In this document: piece after piece, positions 35,065-43,798 of the stretch | Layout: each line of letters begins with the position of its first letter | Position numbering within the stretch: position 1 is the first letter of the stretch | Source of the DNA: Nostoc sp. ATCC 53789 | GTDB taxonomy: Bacteria; Cyanobacteriota; Cyanobacteriia; Cyanobacteriales; Nostocaceae | NCBI RefSeq assembly: GCF_009873495.1 | Contig: NZ_CP046703.1 | Span: 3,762,501-3,826,500 of the forward strand | Length of the DNA stretch: 64,000 bases | Reading direction: 5' to 3' | Program-made: the position numbers and the translations under genes | Notes under the pieces: generated by a model | What the model was told of the DNA's origin: nothing | What the model saw: only the letters and a program-made list of their open reading frames with translations | Databases searched by the model: none

Positions 35065-36867
35065 TTACTTTTCGTTTTGAAGAACCGTTGTGTCTGCTGC
35101 TGCACCCAGTTGTAGACCATAGAGGTTGGCGTATACACCTTGCCGATTGATGAGTTCGGCGTGAGTACCTTGCTCTACAATTTGTCCCTGCTGAATTACT
35201 AATACCTGATCTGCCTGGGTAACTGTGCTAAGGCGGTGGGCAATTACGAAACTGGTACGACCTTGCAGCAAACGAGCGATCGCACTTTGTACTAGCGCTT
35301 CTGTGCGCGTGTCAATGCTGCTGGTGGCTTCATCAAGAATCAGAATTCGTGGGTTAATTAATACCGCACGAGCAATACTGATCAGTTGTCGTTGTCCCTG
35401 GCTCAGGGGCGCTCCTCGTTCACCCAATTGGGTTGTATAGCCTTGTGGTAGTGAGGTAATGAACTCATGTACATTTGCCAGTTGTGCAGCCGCTTCGATG
35501 TCAGCTTGGGTCGTATGAGGAGCGCCAAAGGCAATGTTTTCGGCGACAGTACCACTGAACAGAATATTATCTTGTAAAACGATGCCAATTTGACGGCGCA
35601 GACTTGCTTGGGTAACACTCCGCACATCAATATCATCAATTTTTACTGCACCACCAGATACATCGTAGAAGCGCAAAATCAAGTTAATAATTGTACTTTT
35701 TCCCGAACCGGTCGGCCCGACTAATGCAATCATCTGCCCTGGATAGGCGTGCAAATTCACCCCTTTGAGAACCAATTGATCTGGGTTATAGCCAAACTTG
35801 ACATTCTCAAATCTCACTTCCCCCTGAATCGGCGGCATTTCTGTCGCATCGGGTGCATCTTTGAGTTCTGACGGTTCATCTAGTAATAGAAAGATTCGCT
35901 CTAATCCGGCGAAGGCAGATTGAGCTTGGGTGTAAAACTGGCTGAGAATCTGGATAGGGCGGAAGAACTGCTGGACGTAAAGTAAAAAGGATGTCACCAC
36001 GCCCACTGTTACAGCCCCAGTGACGGCAAGATAGCCACCATAAGCCAGTACACCTGCGGTTGCGAGTGTGTTGAGAAAATCGATGGAGGGCAAAAAGGCC
36101 GAAGTAATTGCTACAGCTTCGACGTTGGCATCACGATTAGCAGCGTTAAGAACGTCAAATTGGGCGATGTTTGTCTGTACCCGATTAAATGCCTGTGCTT
36201 CTCTGACACTGCCAATATCTTCTTCCAACTTGGCGGAAAGCTCCCCAATGGTCTGTCGGGTAACGCGAAACCTGGCTCTTGCCCAACGTGCAAACAAACT
36301 TGTGGTAAAAATCATCAGTGGCACAACCAGGTTGCTCAATAAGCCAAGTTGCAGGTTGATTGAGAGCATGGCAATGATGATACCAACCAAACTGAAAATG
36401 TTGCCTAGCATTTGGGCGATCGTCAGTCCAAATGCCTGATTCACAGTATTGACATCATTCAGCAGACGGCTCATTAAATCGCCCGCTTCGCTGCGATCGA
36501 AAAAGCTGAGGGGCAGACTTTGGATTTTGAGAAAAATATCTTGCCTCAGTTGAGCCAATAATCGCTGCATAATCCAGCCGACTCGAATAATTTGACCCCG
36601 GATTGCTAAAACGCCAAGTCCGTAGTTCAGCGCTAGTAGACCTAATAACAGTAGGAGTCCCTGTAAATTACCTTTTTCAATTAGGCGATCGATTGACCAA
36701 CCAAGGAAAAATGGCCCAATTGCCTGGGTTACAGCACCAATAAATACTAATGTCAGGGCGATGGGAATTTCTTTGCGATAAAGTAGCAGGTATTGCAAAA
36801 AGCGCCGCAGGGTAGAAAGTTGCTTACTCGCCTGCTCAGATGCAACAACGGGAATAGTGCTTCTCAT
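35065..36867 (-). CDS. ABC exporter half-transporter, catalytic-site subunit
   Basis: A 600-residue fusion of a six-helix membrane domain (~30-330) and an ATPase domain (~345-590). Walker A is GPTGSGKST, Walker B ILILDEATSSID with the catalytic Glu kept, and the H-loop is IAHRLST. The signature is LSQGQRQL instead of LSGGQ. This is the typical combination of the fully catalytic half of heterodimeric exporters (for example TM288/BmrD-like). The partner would be the neighbouring 597-residue protein. Substrate probably lipophilic drugs or lipids. Confidence 0.9.
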   Translation of the reverse strand: MRSTIPVVASEQASKQLSTLRRFLQYLLLYRKEIPIALTLVFIGAVTQAIGPFFLGWSIDRLIEKGNLQGLLLLLGLLALNYGLGVLAIRGQIIRVGWIMQRLLAQLRQDIFLKIQSLPLSFFDRSEAGDLMSRLLNDVNTVNQAFGLTIAQMLGNIFSLVGIIIAMLSINLQLGLLSNLVVPLMIFTTSLFARWARARFRVTRQTIGELSAKLEEDIGSVREAQAFNRVQTNIAQFDVLNAANRDANVEAVAITSAFLPSIDFLNTLATAGVLAYGGYLAVTGAVTVGVVTSFLLYVQQFFRPIQILSQFYTQAQSAFAGLERIFLLLDEPSELKDAPDATEMPPIQGEVRFENVKFGYNPDQLVLKGVNLHAYPGQMIALVGPTGSGKSTIINLILRFYDVSGGAVKIDDIDVRSVTQASLRRQIGIVLQDNILFSGTVAENIAFGAPHTTQADIEAAAQLANVHEFITSLPQGYTTQLGERGAPLSQGQRQLISIARAVLINPRILILDEATSSIDTRTEALVQSAIARLLQGRTSFVIAHRLSTVTQADQVLVIQQGQIVEQGTHAELINRQGVYANLYGLQLGAAADTTVLQNEK

Positions 36868-37102
36868 AGCAATTTTAAATTTTGGATTTTGGACTTCGAC
36901 TTCGCTCAGTCGAACGATTTTGGATTACAAGGTCTTTGCTTTTAATTAGTTGTTATAAAAGTCTCGAACAAGACTATTTATTAATACGGTTCAGTTAAGG
37001 CTTAACTCTTTGTCAAAGTCAATTTTTTTAACGAACCGCTAAGGACGCAAAGGACGCTAAGTAAAAGAAGGAAGAAATACTTAACTGAAGTGGATTAGTT
37101 AT
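36868..37102. other. Spacer between the two exporter genes
   Basis: No gene. Contains the palindrome-like repeat TTCGACTTCGCTCAGTCGAA (36896-36915) and ACGCAAAGGACGCTAAG near 37044, both common spacer repeats in this group. Confidence 0.5.
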
Positions 37103-38896
37103 TTATCTTAGTTTTGCATCGTTTTTTTCTTTCGCCTTTACCTGAGATTCCAAAATTGCACCGTAGAGGGGGCTGGTTTCCATCAATTCTTCGTGAGTGC
37201 CTTGGGCGACTAATCGACCTTTATCCATCAGAAAAATCCGATCGGCATTCTTGACGGTGCTAATGCGTTGAGCTACTACAAAAGTTGTACAAGCTTTTTG
37301 GCGCATTAAGCCATCTAGTTCGGCTTGAATATGGGCAGCAGTTTTGGCATCTACGGCCGAGGTACTATCATCCAAAATCAGAATACTGTAATCGGTTAGT
37401 AAGGTTCGAGCGATCGCAATTCTTTGTTTTTGTCCACCAGATAAGCCTACGCCCCGTTCACCCACAATCGTCTCGTAGCCATCGGGTAAACTGATAATAA
37501 AATCGTGCATTTGGGCGGTTTTTGCAACCTCAATCACTTGCTCTAGGGTTGCATCGGGTTTAGCGTAGGCAATATTTTCGCGGATTGTGCCAGAGAAAAG
37601 GGTGGTTTCCTGAAATACAATACCAATTCGCGATCGCAGGCTTTTGAGTGTGAAATCTTTGACATCTCGTCCGTCAATGCGAACTGCTCCCCCTGTAACA
37701 TCATAAAAACGGGCAAGCAAGTTCATAATTGTGCTTTTCCCGGAACCAGTCATTCCGAGAACGGCGATTAGCTCTTTGGGCTTTGTTTCAAAGGAAACTT
37801 CTTTGAGGGTTTCAGTGGTGGCTCCTGGATAGCGAAAGGAAACATTTTCAAAGGTGATTCTACCAACGCAGGTGTCGAATGGAACAGCACCGGGGCGATC
37901 GCGAATTTCTACTTCTGCATCGACAACTTCATAGACTCGTTCAGCAGAAGCGGCTGATTGAGCGATCGCAGGTGCAGCAAATCCAATCAACAAAATTGGT
38001 TGGAGAATCAACGCCAAATAGGAGTTAAACGCCACCAGTTCGCCAATAGAAAATCTACGCCCAATTACCTGCGCTCCCCCATAGCCGAAAACTGCCAGTG
38101 TGACAAAGTTACTCAGCAAAAAGATAAAGGGGAAGGTATTATGGATGGCGCTAATGGTCTTCATGTTTGCCCTAACTAGACCATCATTTAGGGTTGTGTA
38201 ACGCGACCTTTCGGCTGATTCCCGGACAAAGGCTTTCACTACCCGTATTCCTAACAAGTTCTCTTGCAATACGGCATTGAGGTCGCTTAATTGTTCTTGT
38301 ACTTGGCGAAAAAGTTTGTTATTCCGACCGACAAATCTTGCCATCAACCATGCTGATATGGGCACTGCTGTTAGGGTAATCAGTGCTAGTTCCCAGTTCA
38401 TCACCAGCAAAATTACTGCAATAGTTACCAGTGTGACAACTCCACCAATGACCTGAATTAAGCTAGTACCAACAAAGGTACGGATCTGCTCAATATCGCT
38501 GGTGACACGGGTTAAGAGTTGGGAAGTCTGCGCTTGGTCATGATAGCTGAAACTAAGATTTTGAATTTTGCTGAAAATCTTGTTTCGCAGGTCATAAGCT
38601 ACACCCTGAGAGGCTGCTTCTGCTAAATAGCTTTGTCCAAAGTTAAATAAACCACGAGCGATCGCGGCGAGTACCATCCAGGCGGCGCTGTACAGCACAA
38701 CTTGGAGGTTTTTTTGGGTAATACCCTGATCGATTCCCCATCTAAATAGTTGTGGGGTAACGGCATTTGCGATCGTCAACAGTAACAGGCTGACCAATGC
38801 TCCTAACGAAGTCCATCGGTAAGTGCTTAAACTTTTCAGCACACGCTGCATTGACTGTATCGACGAAGTTTCCTGGAGTTTTGGTTGCTGAACCAC
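37103..38896 (-). CDS. ABC exporter half-transporter, degenerate-site subunit
   Basis: A 597-residue half-transporter with a six-helix domain (~30-330) and an ATPase domain. Walker A GMTGSGKST and signature LSGGQKQRIAIA are canonical, but Walker B reads ILILDDSTSAVD (catalytic Glu replaced by Asp) and the H-loop reads VAQRIST (His replaced by Gln). These are the replacements known for the degenerate half of heterodimeric exporters such as TM287. Together with the downstream 600-residue protein it should form one transporter. Encoded first, 235 bp upstream. Confidence 0.9.
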   Translation of the reverse strand: MVQQPKLQETSSIQSMQRVLKSLSTYRWTSLGALVSLLLLTIANAVTPQLFRWGIDQGITQKNLQVVLYSAAWMVLAAIARGLFNFGQSYLAEAASQGVAYDLRNKIFSKIQNLSFSYHDQAQTSQLLTRVTSDIEQIRTFVGTSLIQVIGGVVTLVTIAVILLVMNWELALITLTAVPISAWLMARFVGRNNKLFRQVQEQLSDLNAVLQENLLGIRVVKAFVRESAERSRYTTLNDGLVRANMKTISAIHNTFPFIFLLSNFVTLAVFGYGGAQVIGRRFSIGELVAFNSYLALILQPILLIGFAAPAIAQSAASAERVYEVVDAEVEIRDRPGAVPFDTCVGRITFENVSFRYPGATTETLKEVSFETKPKELIAVLGMTGSGKSTIMNLLARFYDVTGGAVRIDGRDVKDFTLKSLRSRIGIVFQETTLFSGTIRENIAYAKPDATLEQVIEVAKTAQMHDFIISLPDGYETIVGERGVGLSGGQKQRIAIARTLLTDYSILILDDSTSAVDAKTAAHIQAELDGLMRQKACTTFVVAQRISTVKNADRIFLMDKGRLVAQGTHEELMETSPLYGAILESQVKAKEKNDAKLR

Positions 38897-39083
38897 TAGA
38901 ATTCACCCCTCTATCTTTGGAAAATTATCTCGCACTTTGATTGTAAAAAAACAACTGGTCAATGGGGAATATGAAATCTATTTATGATGAAAAGTTTAAA
39001 TTTCGGTTCAAATTTGGGGACAACGGCATGGGAAGATACATCTTTGGCAAGCAAATACCGAAGAAAAGCAAAGAACAAGAATA

Positions 39084-40148
39084 ATGGCTCAAAATTTTCA
39101 TGACAATTCCCAAGTTTCCTCAGAGATGTCAACTGCTATCAGTCGCACAGCAAAGCCAAGTTCTGAGTTCTACTCTATTTTTTCGGAAGAAGAAATTTTA
39201 GGAATCATTTTTGCTTTAGAAATGAGACGAGAAATCCCATTAAAGTATTCTTATAAAGGGAGAGGTGCAAAAATTTGGGATGATTTTTATCAAAAATATA
39301 TCATTCCTAGATGGTATCGAACATCCAATGTAGAAATTGAGCTTTTAAAAAATAATTTTAAATATTTTAATGACAATATTAAAAGTGGCGAGAAAATCAA
39401 TATAGTAGATGTCGGTGCAGGAAACTCTTATCCAGTTAAACACTTTGTTCAAAGACTTAATAAATTAAATAAGGTCAATAAATATGTTGCCTTAGATATT
39501 AGTGAAGAATTACTGAATTTATCAAAAAATAATTTTAAAAAATGGTTTCCCAAGGTTGAATTTATCAGTTCTACAATTGACATAGAAAATAATTGTGTAC
39601 CAAAAACCTTATTTCAAAATAAAGCTGATCTTGAAATTGACAATACAGCAAAAATATTTTTACACTTAGGTGTTACTATTGGAAACCATCAAAATAGGGA
39701 TAAGGTATTCAAAAACTTTAGAGAGAGCATGGGCAGAAATGATTTCTTAGTGTTCACTAATGAAATTGGATCTAACTCTAAATGGGATGGAAACGTCAGA
39801 GGTGGCTGTAAGTATCATGTAGAAGAAATATATGGATGGGTTAAAAATAAGGTTGGGATTGAATCTGAAGATTGCGAATTGGTGAGAAAGTATGATTTAA
39901 AAACCGATAGTATAGTTGCTAATATGAGATTTAATCATGATTACACTATAAATTTCAGCCGGATGGGGATAGATAAAAAAATTGAAATCTCTGAAGGTGA
40001 AGAAATTACTATTTGGCGACATCATAAATATGAAATGCCTAAGCTTTTGCAAGAATTAGAACGTTCTGGACTGCAACTTATTCAATATAGTACTGACAAA
40101 TACAAATCACATATCATGGTAATTTGTAAGGTTGCCATTAGTAGCTAA
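39084..40148 (+). CDS. EgtD-like (histidine N-alpha-methyltransferase family) methyltransferase
   Basis: A 354-residue protein resembling the Methyltransf_33/EgtD group: DVGAGNSYPVKHFVQ as SAM motif I, YVALDISEELLNLSKNNF, and IFLHLGVTIGNHQNRDKVFK matching the GSTIGN-like loop of EgtD. The best-known member makes hercynine in ergothioneine synthesis, but no EgtB or glutamyl-cysteine ligase gene is nearby, and residues specific for histidine binding cannot be confirmed, so the substrate is open. Lys/Asn-rich and AT-rich compared with neighbours, suggesting transfer. Confidence 0.78.
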   Translation: MAQNFHDNSQVSSEMSTAISRTAKPSSEFYSIFSEEEILGIIFALEMRREIPLKYSYKGRGAKIWDDFYQKYIIPRWYRTSNVEIELLKNNFKYFNDNIKSGEKINIVDVGAGNSYPVKHFVQRLNKLNKVNKYVALDISEELLNLSKNNFKKWFPKVEFISSTIDIENNCVPKTLFQNKADLEIDNTAKIFLHLGVTIGNHQNRDKVFKNFRESMGRNDFLVFTNEIGSNSKWDGNVRGGCKYHVEEIYGWVKNKVGIESEDCELVRKYDLKTDSIVANMRFNHDYTINFSRMGIDKKIEISEGEEITIWRHHKYEMPKLLQELERSGLQLIQYSTDKYKSHIMVICKVAISS

Positions 40149-40163
40149 CTTTTTCAATTACAT

Positions 40164-40194
40164 GATACCCAAATTTTTTGAGAAGTCGGGTATC
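40164..40194 (+). terminator. Hairpin after methyltransferase gene
   Basis: GATACCC (40164-40170) and GGGTATC (40188-40194) are perfect arms, 15 bp beyond the stop codon. Weak T-tract (CTAACTTTT). Loop sequence resembles the hairpin at 3066-3098. Confidence 0.55.
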
Positions 40195-40314
40195 TAACTT
40201 TTCATGAATGATGCAGAATTGCTATAGATACGATTATGGTAGATGGTGTCAAATATTTTGATTTCAATACGATTTAGTTAGAGCCAAAACCCTTAAATTG
40301 CGTAAGTTAGGTTG

Positions 40315-40491
40315 AGGAACGAAATCAGCCCTTTCAAGGTAGGTAAAAAAATTCCTCTTTAATCTCTTTACTCTGTGTTCTCTGTGCCTCTGCGGTTTAA
40401 AAGTAATTTTCTAACCACAGAGGCGCAGAGAGCGCAGAGAGAGAAAAAAAAGAGTTTTACCAGCCACCTTGAAATGGCTAGGAACGAAATC
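40315..40491. repeat. Foldback element between 12-bp direct repeats
   Basis: The direct repeat AGGAACGAAATC occurs at 40315-40326 and 40480-40491. Between them a ~150-bp imperfect palindrome pairs CTTTCAAGGTAGGTAAAA (40331-40348) with TTTTACCAGCCACCTTGAAA (40455-40474), and CTCTGTGCCTCTGCGGTT with AACCACAGAGGCGCAGAG. Looks like a MITE with target duplication. The rest of this 440-bp gap holds no gene. Confidence 0.65.
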
Positions 40492-40589
40492 CAACATTTC
40501 TGGGGCTTTGTTGGTTTACGCTTTGCTTAACCAAACCTATAACTTTTCTTAACTGAACCGGATTATGTTTGACTTGGTTTTTGTATCAA

Positions 40590-40802
40590 TTAAATATACA
40601 TCAAACGTGGTCTAGGTTGAGGAACTGAACGCCCTAAATCTTTAGCCGTTTCTATCCATTGCTGTATAACTAATTCTACATTATGCAGGGCTTCTTGATA
40701 AGTATCACCGTCAGCAGCACAGCCTGATAATTCTGGTACTTCAGCAATAAAGGCTTGATCTAATTCACTCCAGTAGAGAATAATTTCATACCGAAACATC
40801 AT
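40590..40802 (-). CDS. hicB: HicB-type antitoxin, second pair
   Basis: A 70-residue HicB-like antitoxin: YEIILYWSELDQAFIAEVPE, LSGCAADGDTYQEALHNVEL, ending in a Pro/Arg tail. No DNA-binding domain is visible. It overlaps the toxin gene by 17 bp and is encoded second, the opposite order to the pair at 14.4 kb. Met2 (40799) could be the start. Confidence 0.85.
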   Translation of the reverse strand: MMFRYEIILYWSELDQAFIAEVPELSGCAADGDTYQEALHNVELVIQQWIETAKDLGRSVPQPRPRLMYI

Positions 40803-41052
40803 TTTTACTTCCTAGCTTATACTTGATAATCACTGCCCGAACTTGTTTAATTTGATAGCTTTTGGCTTTGCCTTTTTTATGTTGCAGGTTCAATATTTCT
40901 TCAACATCGGCTTTGAAAAAAATACGATGATCGCCACGAATACGTTCTTCAAAGCCTAGTTTATATAAGAGTTGCCACAGTTGGGCGAAAGGGATGTCTG
41001 TATCAGAAGTCCCAGAGAGAATTTTGTCTAAGATTTTGTCTTGCTGACTCAC
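40786..41052 (-). CDS. hicA: HicA-like toxin, second pair
   Basis: An 88-residue HicA-like protein with an N-terminal helical extension (ILDKILSGTSDTDIPFAQLW) before the core LLYKLGFEERIRGDHRIFFK, which holds the conserved active-site His. The tail (AKSYQIKQVRAVIIKYKLG) replaces the usual proline-type end. Encoded first, followed with a 17-bp overlap by the antitoxin gene. Predicted mRNA interferase. Confidence 0.82.
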   Translation of the reverse strand: MSQQDKILDKILSGTSDTDIPFAQLWQLLYKLGFEERIRGDHRIFFKADVEEILNLQHKKGKAKSYQIKQVRAVIIKYKLGSKNDVSV

Positions 41053-41522
41053 GTTTTTCTGACTGCTTTAATGTTTCTATAGTCTCATATTTATTTAAAA
41101 TCGGGGAATACAAAAGCAAATCTTTCTTTTTGCCCCTTGACTTGTATACGGCTCCACTGATTTACTTTCTTAAAGGAAATCCTAACTATTTGGATGTCAC
41201 AGATGCTTGATTTAAAGAGATGTTTTGCACTGAGTTTAGGGTTGTTACCTCATTTTTAACTATTGTGAAGGTACATCATTTTGCTTGATAGTCATAGCTT
41301 GGTTATTTTTCTACAATGCGATCGCTTGTTTATAAAATAGAGAAATGCGATCGTATGCCAGACGCAACAAAAGGTATACCTGGCAAACACGGTGTATTAA
41401 ACCTAACTTATAACCCTTTTACCCAAATTTACAAGTGATATAGGTAACTACAGAGGTCAAATTGTAAAGATTGCTCATATCATAATGCTGAGGTATAAAT
41501 CCATCTCAGTCAAGGTTGGATA
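41053..41522. other. Intergenic, no gene recognised
   Basis: Spacer between divergent units. Two GCGATCG-containing stretches near 41320-41355; no open frame with support. Promoters of the hicAB pair and the pentapeptide gene should lie here. Confidence 0.4.
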
Positions 41523-41546
41523 TTGAGTAAGAAATATTACGCGAAT

Positions 41547-42317
41547 ATGAAGAACCGAATTCTAGGTGTAGCCGCATTTTTAACCACGATTAGTTTGACA
41601 ACAAGCGTACAAGCAGCAAATTCTGAACATATTAGCCAATTATTGGCAACCAAGCAATGTCAAAACTGTGATTTGACTAATGCAGGTTTAGTAATGGCTG
41701 ACTTATCTGGAGCTAATTTGAGCGGGGCTAATCTCACAGGTGCTAACCTTAGCCGTGCAAACTTGAGCGGCGCAGATTTGCGGGGTGCAAACTTGAGTGG
41801 CGCTAGTTTATTTGGTGTTAATCTGAGCGAAGCTAAATTTAGCGGGGCAAATTTGGCGGGTGCTGATTTGAGAAATACTTATCTAGCAAATGCAGAAATG
41901 AAGGGTGCTTACTTGAATGGTGCTAACTTCCAAGGTGCAGTTGGTATACCATCACAAATTGCTTCACCAGAAGAATTTTATGCTTTGGGTGTAGCGGAAG
42001 GTCAAAAAGGCAACCAACAGCAAGCAATCAGTTATTTTAATCAAGCGATCGCTATTAAACCAGAATATGCTGGTGCTTATTTAGCTCGTGGTGTCGCCCG
42101 TTACCAAATACTAGATAGACAAGGTGCATTCCAAGATGCCCAAGTTGCTGAAAAATTGTTTACATCCCAAAACAATGGCCCTGGAACACAAACAGCCCAA
42201 GCCTTTATTAAAGAACTGCAAACACCTGTAAATGATAAGGTAAGCCCTGGTAAACCCAGTTTTGTTGACTTTTTGGGAAGCCTTGGCTCAGTCTTACTCC
42301 AGTTCTTCCCTTTCTGA
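41547..42317 (+). CDS. Secreted pentapeptide-repeat/TPR protein
   Basis: From the ATG at 41547 the protein has 256 residues: a signal peptide (RILGVAAFLTTISLTTSVQA), a Cys pair (CQNC), about 18 pentapeptide repeats of the A(D/N)LxG type (~48-125) forming a right-handed beta helix, then two TPR-like helix pairs (YALGVAEGQKGNQQQAISYF and AYLARGVARYQILDRQGAF) and a hydrophobic C-terminus. A TTG at 41523 with AAGG upstream is the alternative start. Such proteins are abundant in cyanobacterial periplasm and thylakoid lumen; role unknown, probably protein binding. Confidence 0.87.
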   Translation: MKNRILGVAAFLTTISLTTSVQAANSEHISQLLATKQCQNCDLTNAGLVMADLSGANLSGANLTGANLSRANLSGADLRGANLSGASLFGVNLSEAKFSGANLAGADLRNTYLANAEMKGAYLNGANFQGAVGIPSQIASPEEFYALGVAEGQKGNQQQAISYFNQAIAIKPEYAGAYLARGVARYQILDRQGAFQDAQVAEKLFTSQNNGPGTQTAQAFIKELQTPVNDKVSPGKPSFVDFLGSLGSVLLQFFPF

Positions 42318-42409
42318 GTGCTTTCTTTTTGAGGAGGAGAGTTGAAAGAATTCATAGCCAGTAAAGGTATTGTAATAAAAGCGATTACTGGATAAAACAA
42401 AAAATTTAT

Positions 42410-43603
42410 ATGACCTCAGTTTCTCCTCACAAAAAAGCCAAAGCCTTAAAACCTACCAGCCGCCGCCCTGCTAAAGAACTTTGTAGCGAGTGCGGACTAT
42501 GCGATACATACTATATTCACTATGTCAAGGAAGCCTGCGCTTTTATTAATCAGCAAATAGGCGAACTTGAAGAAGAAACGCACACGCGATCGCGCCATCT
42601 CGACAACCCTGATGAGCTATACTTTGGTGTCCACCAAGACATGATGGCGGCGCGAAAACAGCAGCCCATCGAAGGCGCACAATGGACGGGTATTGTTAGC
42701 AGCATTGCGATTGAAATGCTCAATCGCGGCTTAGTTGAAGGTGTCGTCTGTGTGCAAAACACCAAAGAAGACCGCTTTCAACCCATGCCCATCATCGCCC
42801 GTACTCCAGAAGAAATACTAGCAGCGCGGGTAAATAAACCAACGCTTTCCCCTAACCTTTCCGTATTGGAACAGATAGAAAAATCGGGGATGAAGCGGCT
42901 ATTAGTAATTGGTGTTGGTTGCCAAATCCAGGCGCTACGAGCCGTAGAAAAACAACTGGGTTTAGAAAAGCTGTATGTTTTGGGTACACCCTGCGTAGAT
43001 AATGTTAACCGCGCCGGATTGCAAAAATTCTTAGAAACAACTAGCCGATCCCCAGAAACAGTTGTGCATTACGAATTCATGCAAGACTTCCGAGTTCACT
43101 TCAAACATGAGGATGGCTCATCAGAAACAGTGCCTTTCTTTGGCTTGAAGACCAACAAACTTAAAGATGTCTTTGCCCCATCCTGTATGAGTTGCTTTGA
43201 TTACGTCAACTCCCTAGCCGATTTAGTTGTTGGCTACATGGGCGCACCCTTCGGCTGGCAATGGATTGTAGTTAGAAATGACACTGGTAAGGAAATGCTA
43301 GATTTGGTGCAAGACCAGTTAGACACCCAACCAGTTACGTCTAAAGGCAACCGCAAGGAAGCTGTACAGCAAAGTATTCCCGCTTACGATAAAGGGGTGA
43401 CTCTCCCTATGTGGGCGGCAAAATTGATGGGTGTGGTGATCGAAAAAATCGGCCCCAAGGGTTTGGAATATGCGCGTTTTTCCATTGATTCTCACTTTAC
43501 TCGCAATTATTTATATGTAAAGCGAAATCATCCAGAGAAATTAGAAGAGCATGTTCCAGAGTTTGCCAAGCGTATTGTTGATCAATATAAGTTACCAGAA
43601 TAA
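42410..43603 (+). CDS. bciB: Ferredoxin-dependent divinyl (proto)chlorophyllide 8-vinyl reductase
   Basis: Fe-S flavoprotein of the F420 hydrogenase/dehydrogenase beta-subunit family, 397 residues, matching the length and pattern of cyanobacterial BciB (slr1923-type), which reduces the 8-vinyl group in chlorophyll synthesis. The N-terminal ELCSECGLCDTYY supplies cluster cysteines; further Cys lie in LGTPCVDNV and SCMSCFDYVNSLADLVVGYM. The ATG at 42410 matches the start conserved in the broken copy at 14696. Single gene. The family also includes coenzyme F420-linked enzymes, but those do not fit a cyanobacterium. Confidence 0.87.
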   Translation: MTSVSPHKKAKALKPTSRRPAKELCSECGLCDTYYIHYVKEACAFINQQIGELEEETHTRSRHLDNPDELYFGVHQDMMAARKQQPIEGAQWTGIVSSIAIEMLNRGLVEGVVCVQNTKEDRFQPMPIIARTPEEILAARVNKPTLSPNLSVLEQIEKSGMKRLLVIGVGCQIQALRAVEKQLGLEKLYVLGTPCVDNVNRAGLQKFLETTSRSPETVVHYEFMQDFRVHFKHEDGSSETVPFFGLKTNKLKDVFAPSCMSCFDYVNSLADLVVGYMGAPFGWQWIVVRNDTGKEMLDLVQDQLDTQPVTSKGNRKEAVQQSIPAYDKGVTLPMWAAKLMGVVIEKIGPKGLEYARFSIDSHFTRNYLYVKRNHPEKLEEHVPEFAKRIVDQYKLPE

Positions 43604-43798
43604 AAATTGGGAATTGGGGATTGGGGATTGGGCATTAGCCTGGATTTCTCACAAGTGAGAAATCCAAGGGGTGTGGGAGGTGTGGGAGGTGTGGGAGGTG
43701 TGGGAGGATGAGGAAGAAGTCTTACCCCCCACACTCCCCACACTCCCCACACTCCTCTGCTCCCTGCCCCCTGCTCCCCTGCTCCCCCTGCCCCCTGC
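43604..43798. repeat. Spacer of tandem and inverted repeats
   Basis: GGGGATT units (43608-43634), a perfect 12-bp-arm hairpin TGGATTTCTCAC/GTGAGAAATCCA (43641-43666), then GGGAGGTGT copies (43676-43707) facing CCCCACACT copies (43725-43755), then CTGCTCCC units. The opposed GGGAGGTGT/ACACTCCCC arms also flank the four-helix-bundle gene at 56.2 kb. Confidence 0.75.

Noticed and set aside
42101..42400. Minus-strand frame whose first residues match the extended hicB frame
   Set aside because: It covers the pentapeptide gene on the other strand; the shared residues come from the duplicated bciB upstream DNA, not from a gene.
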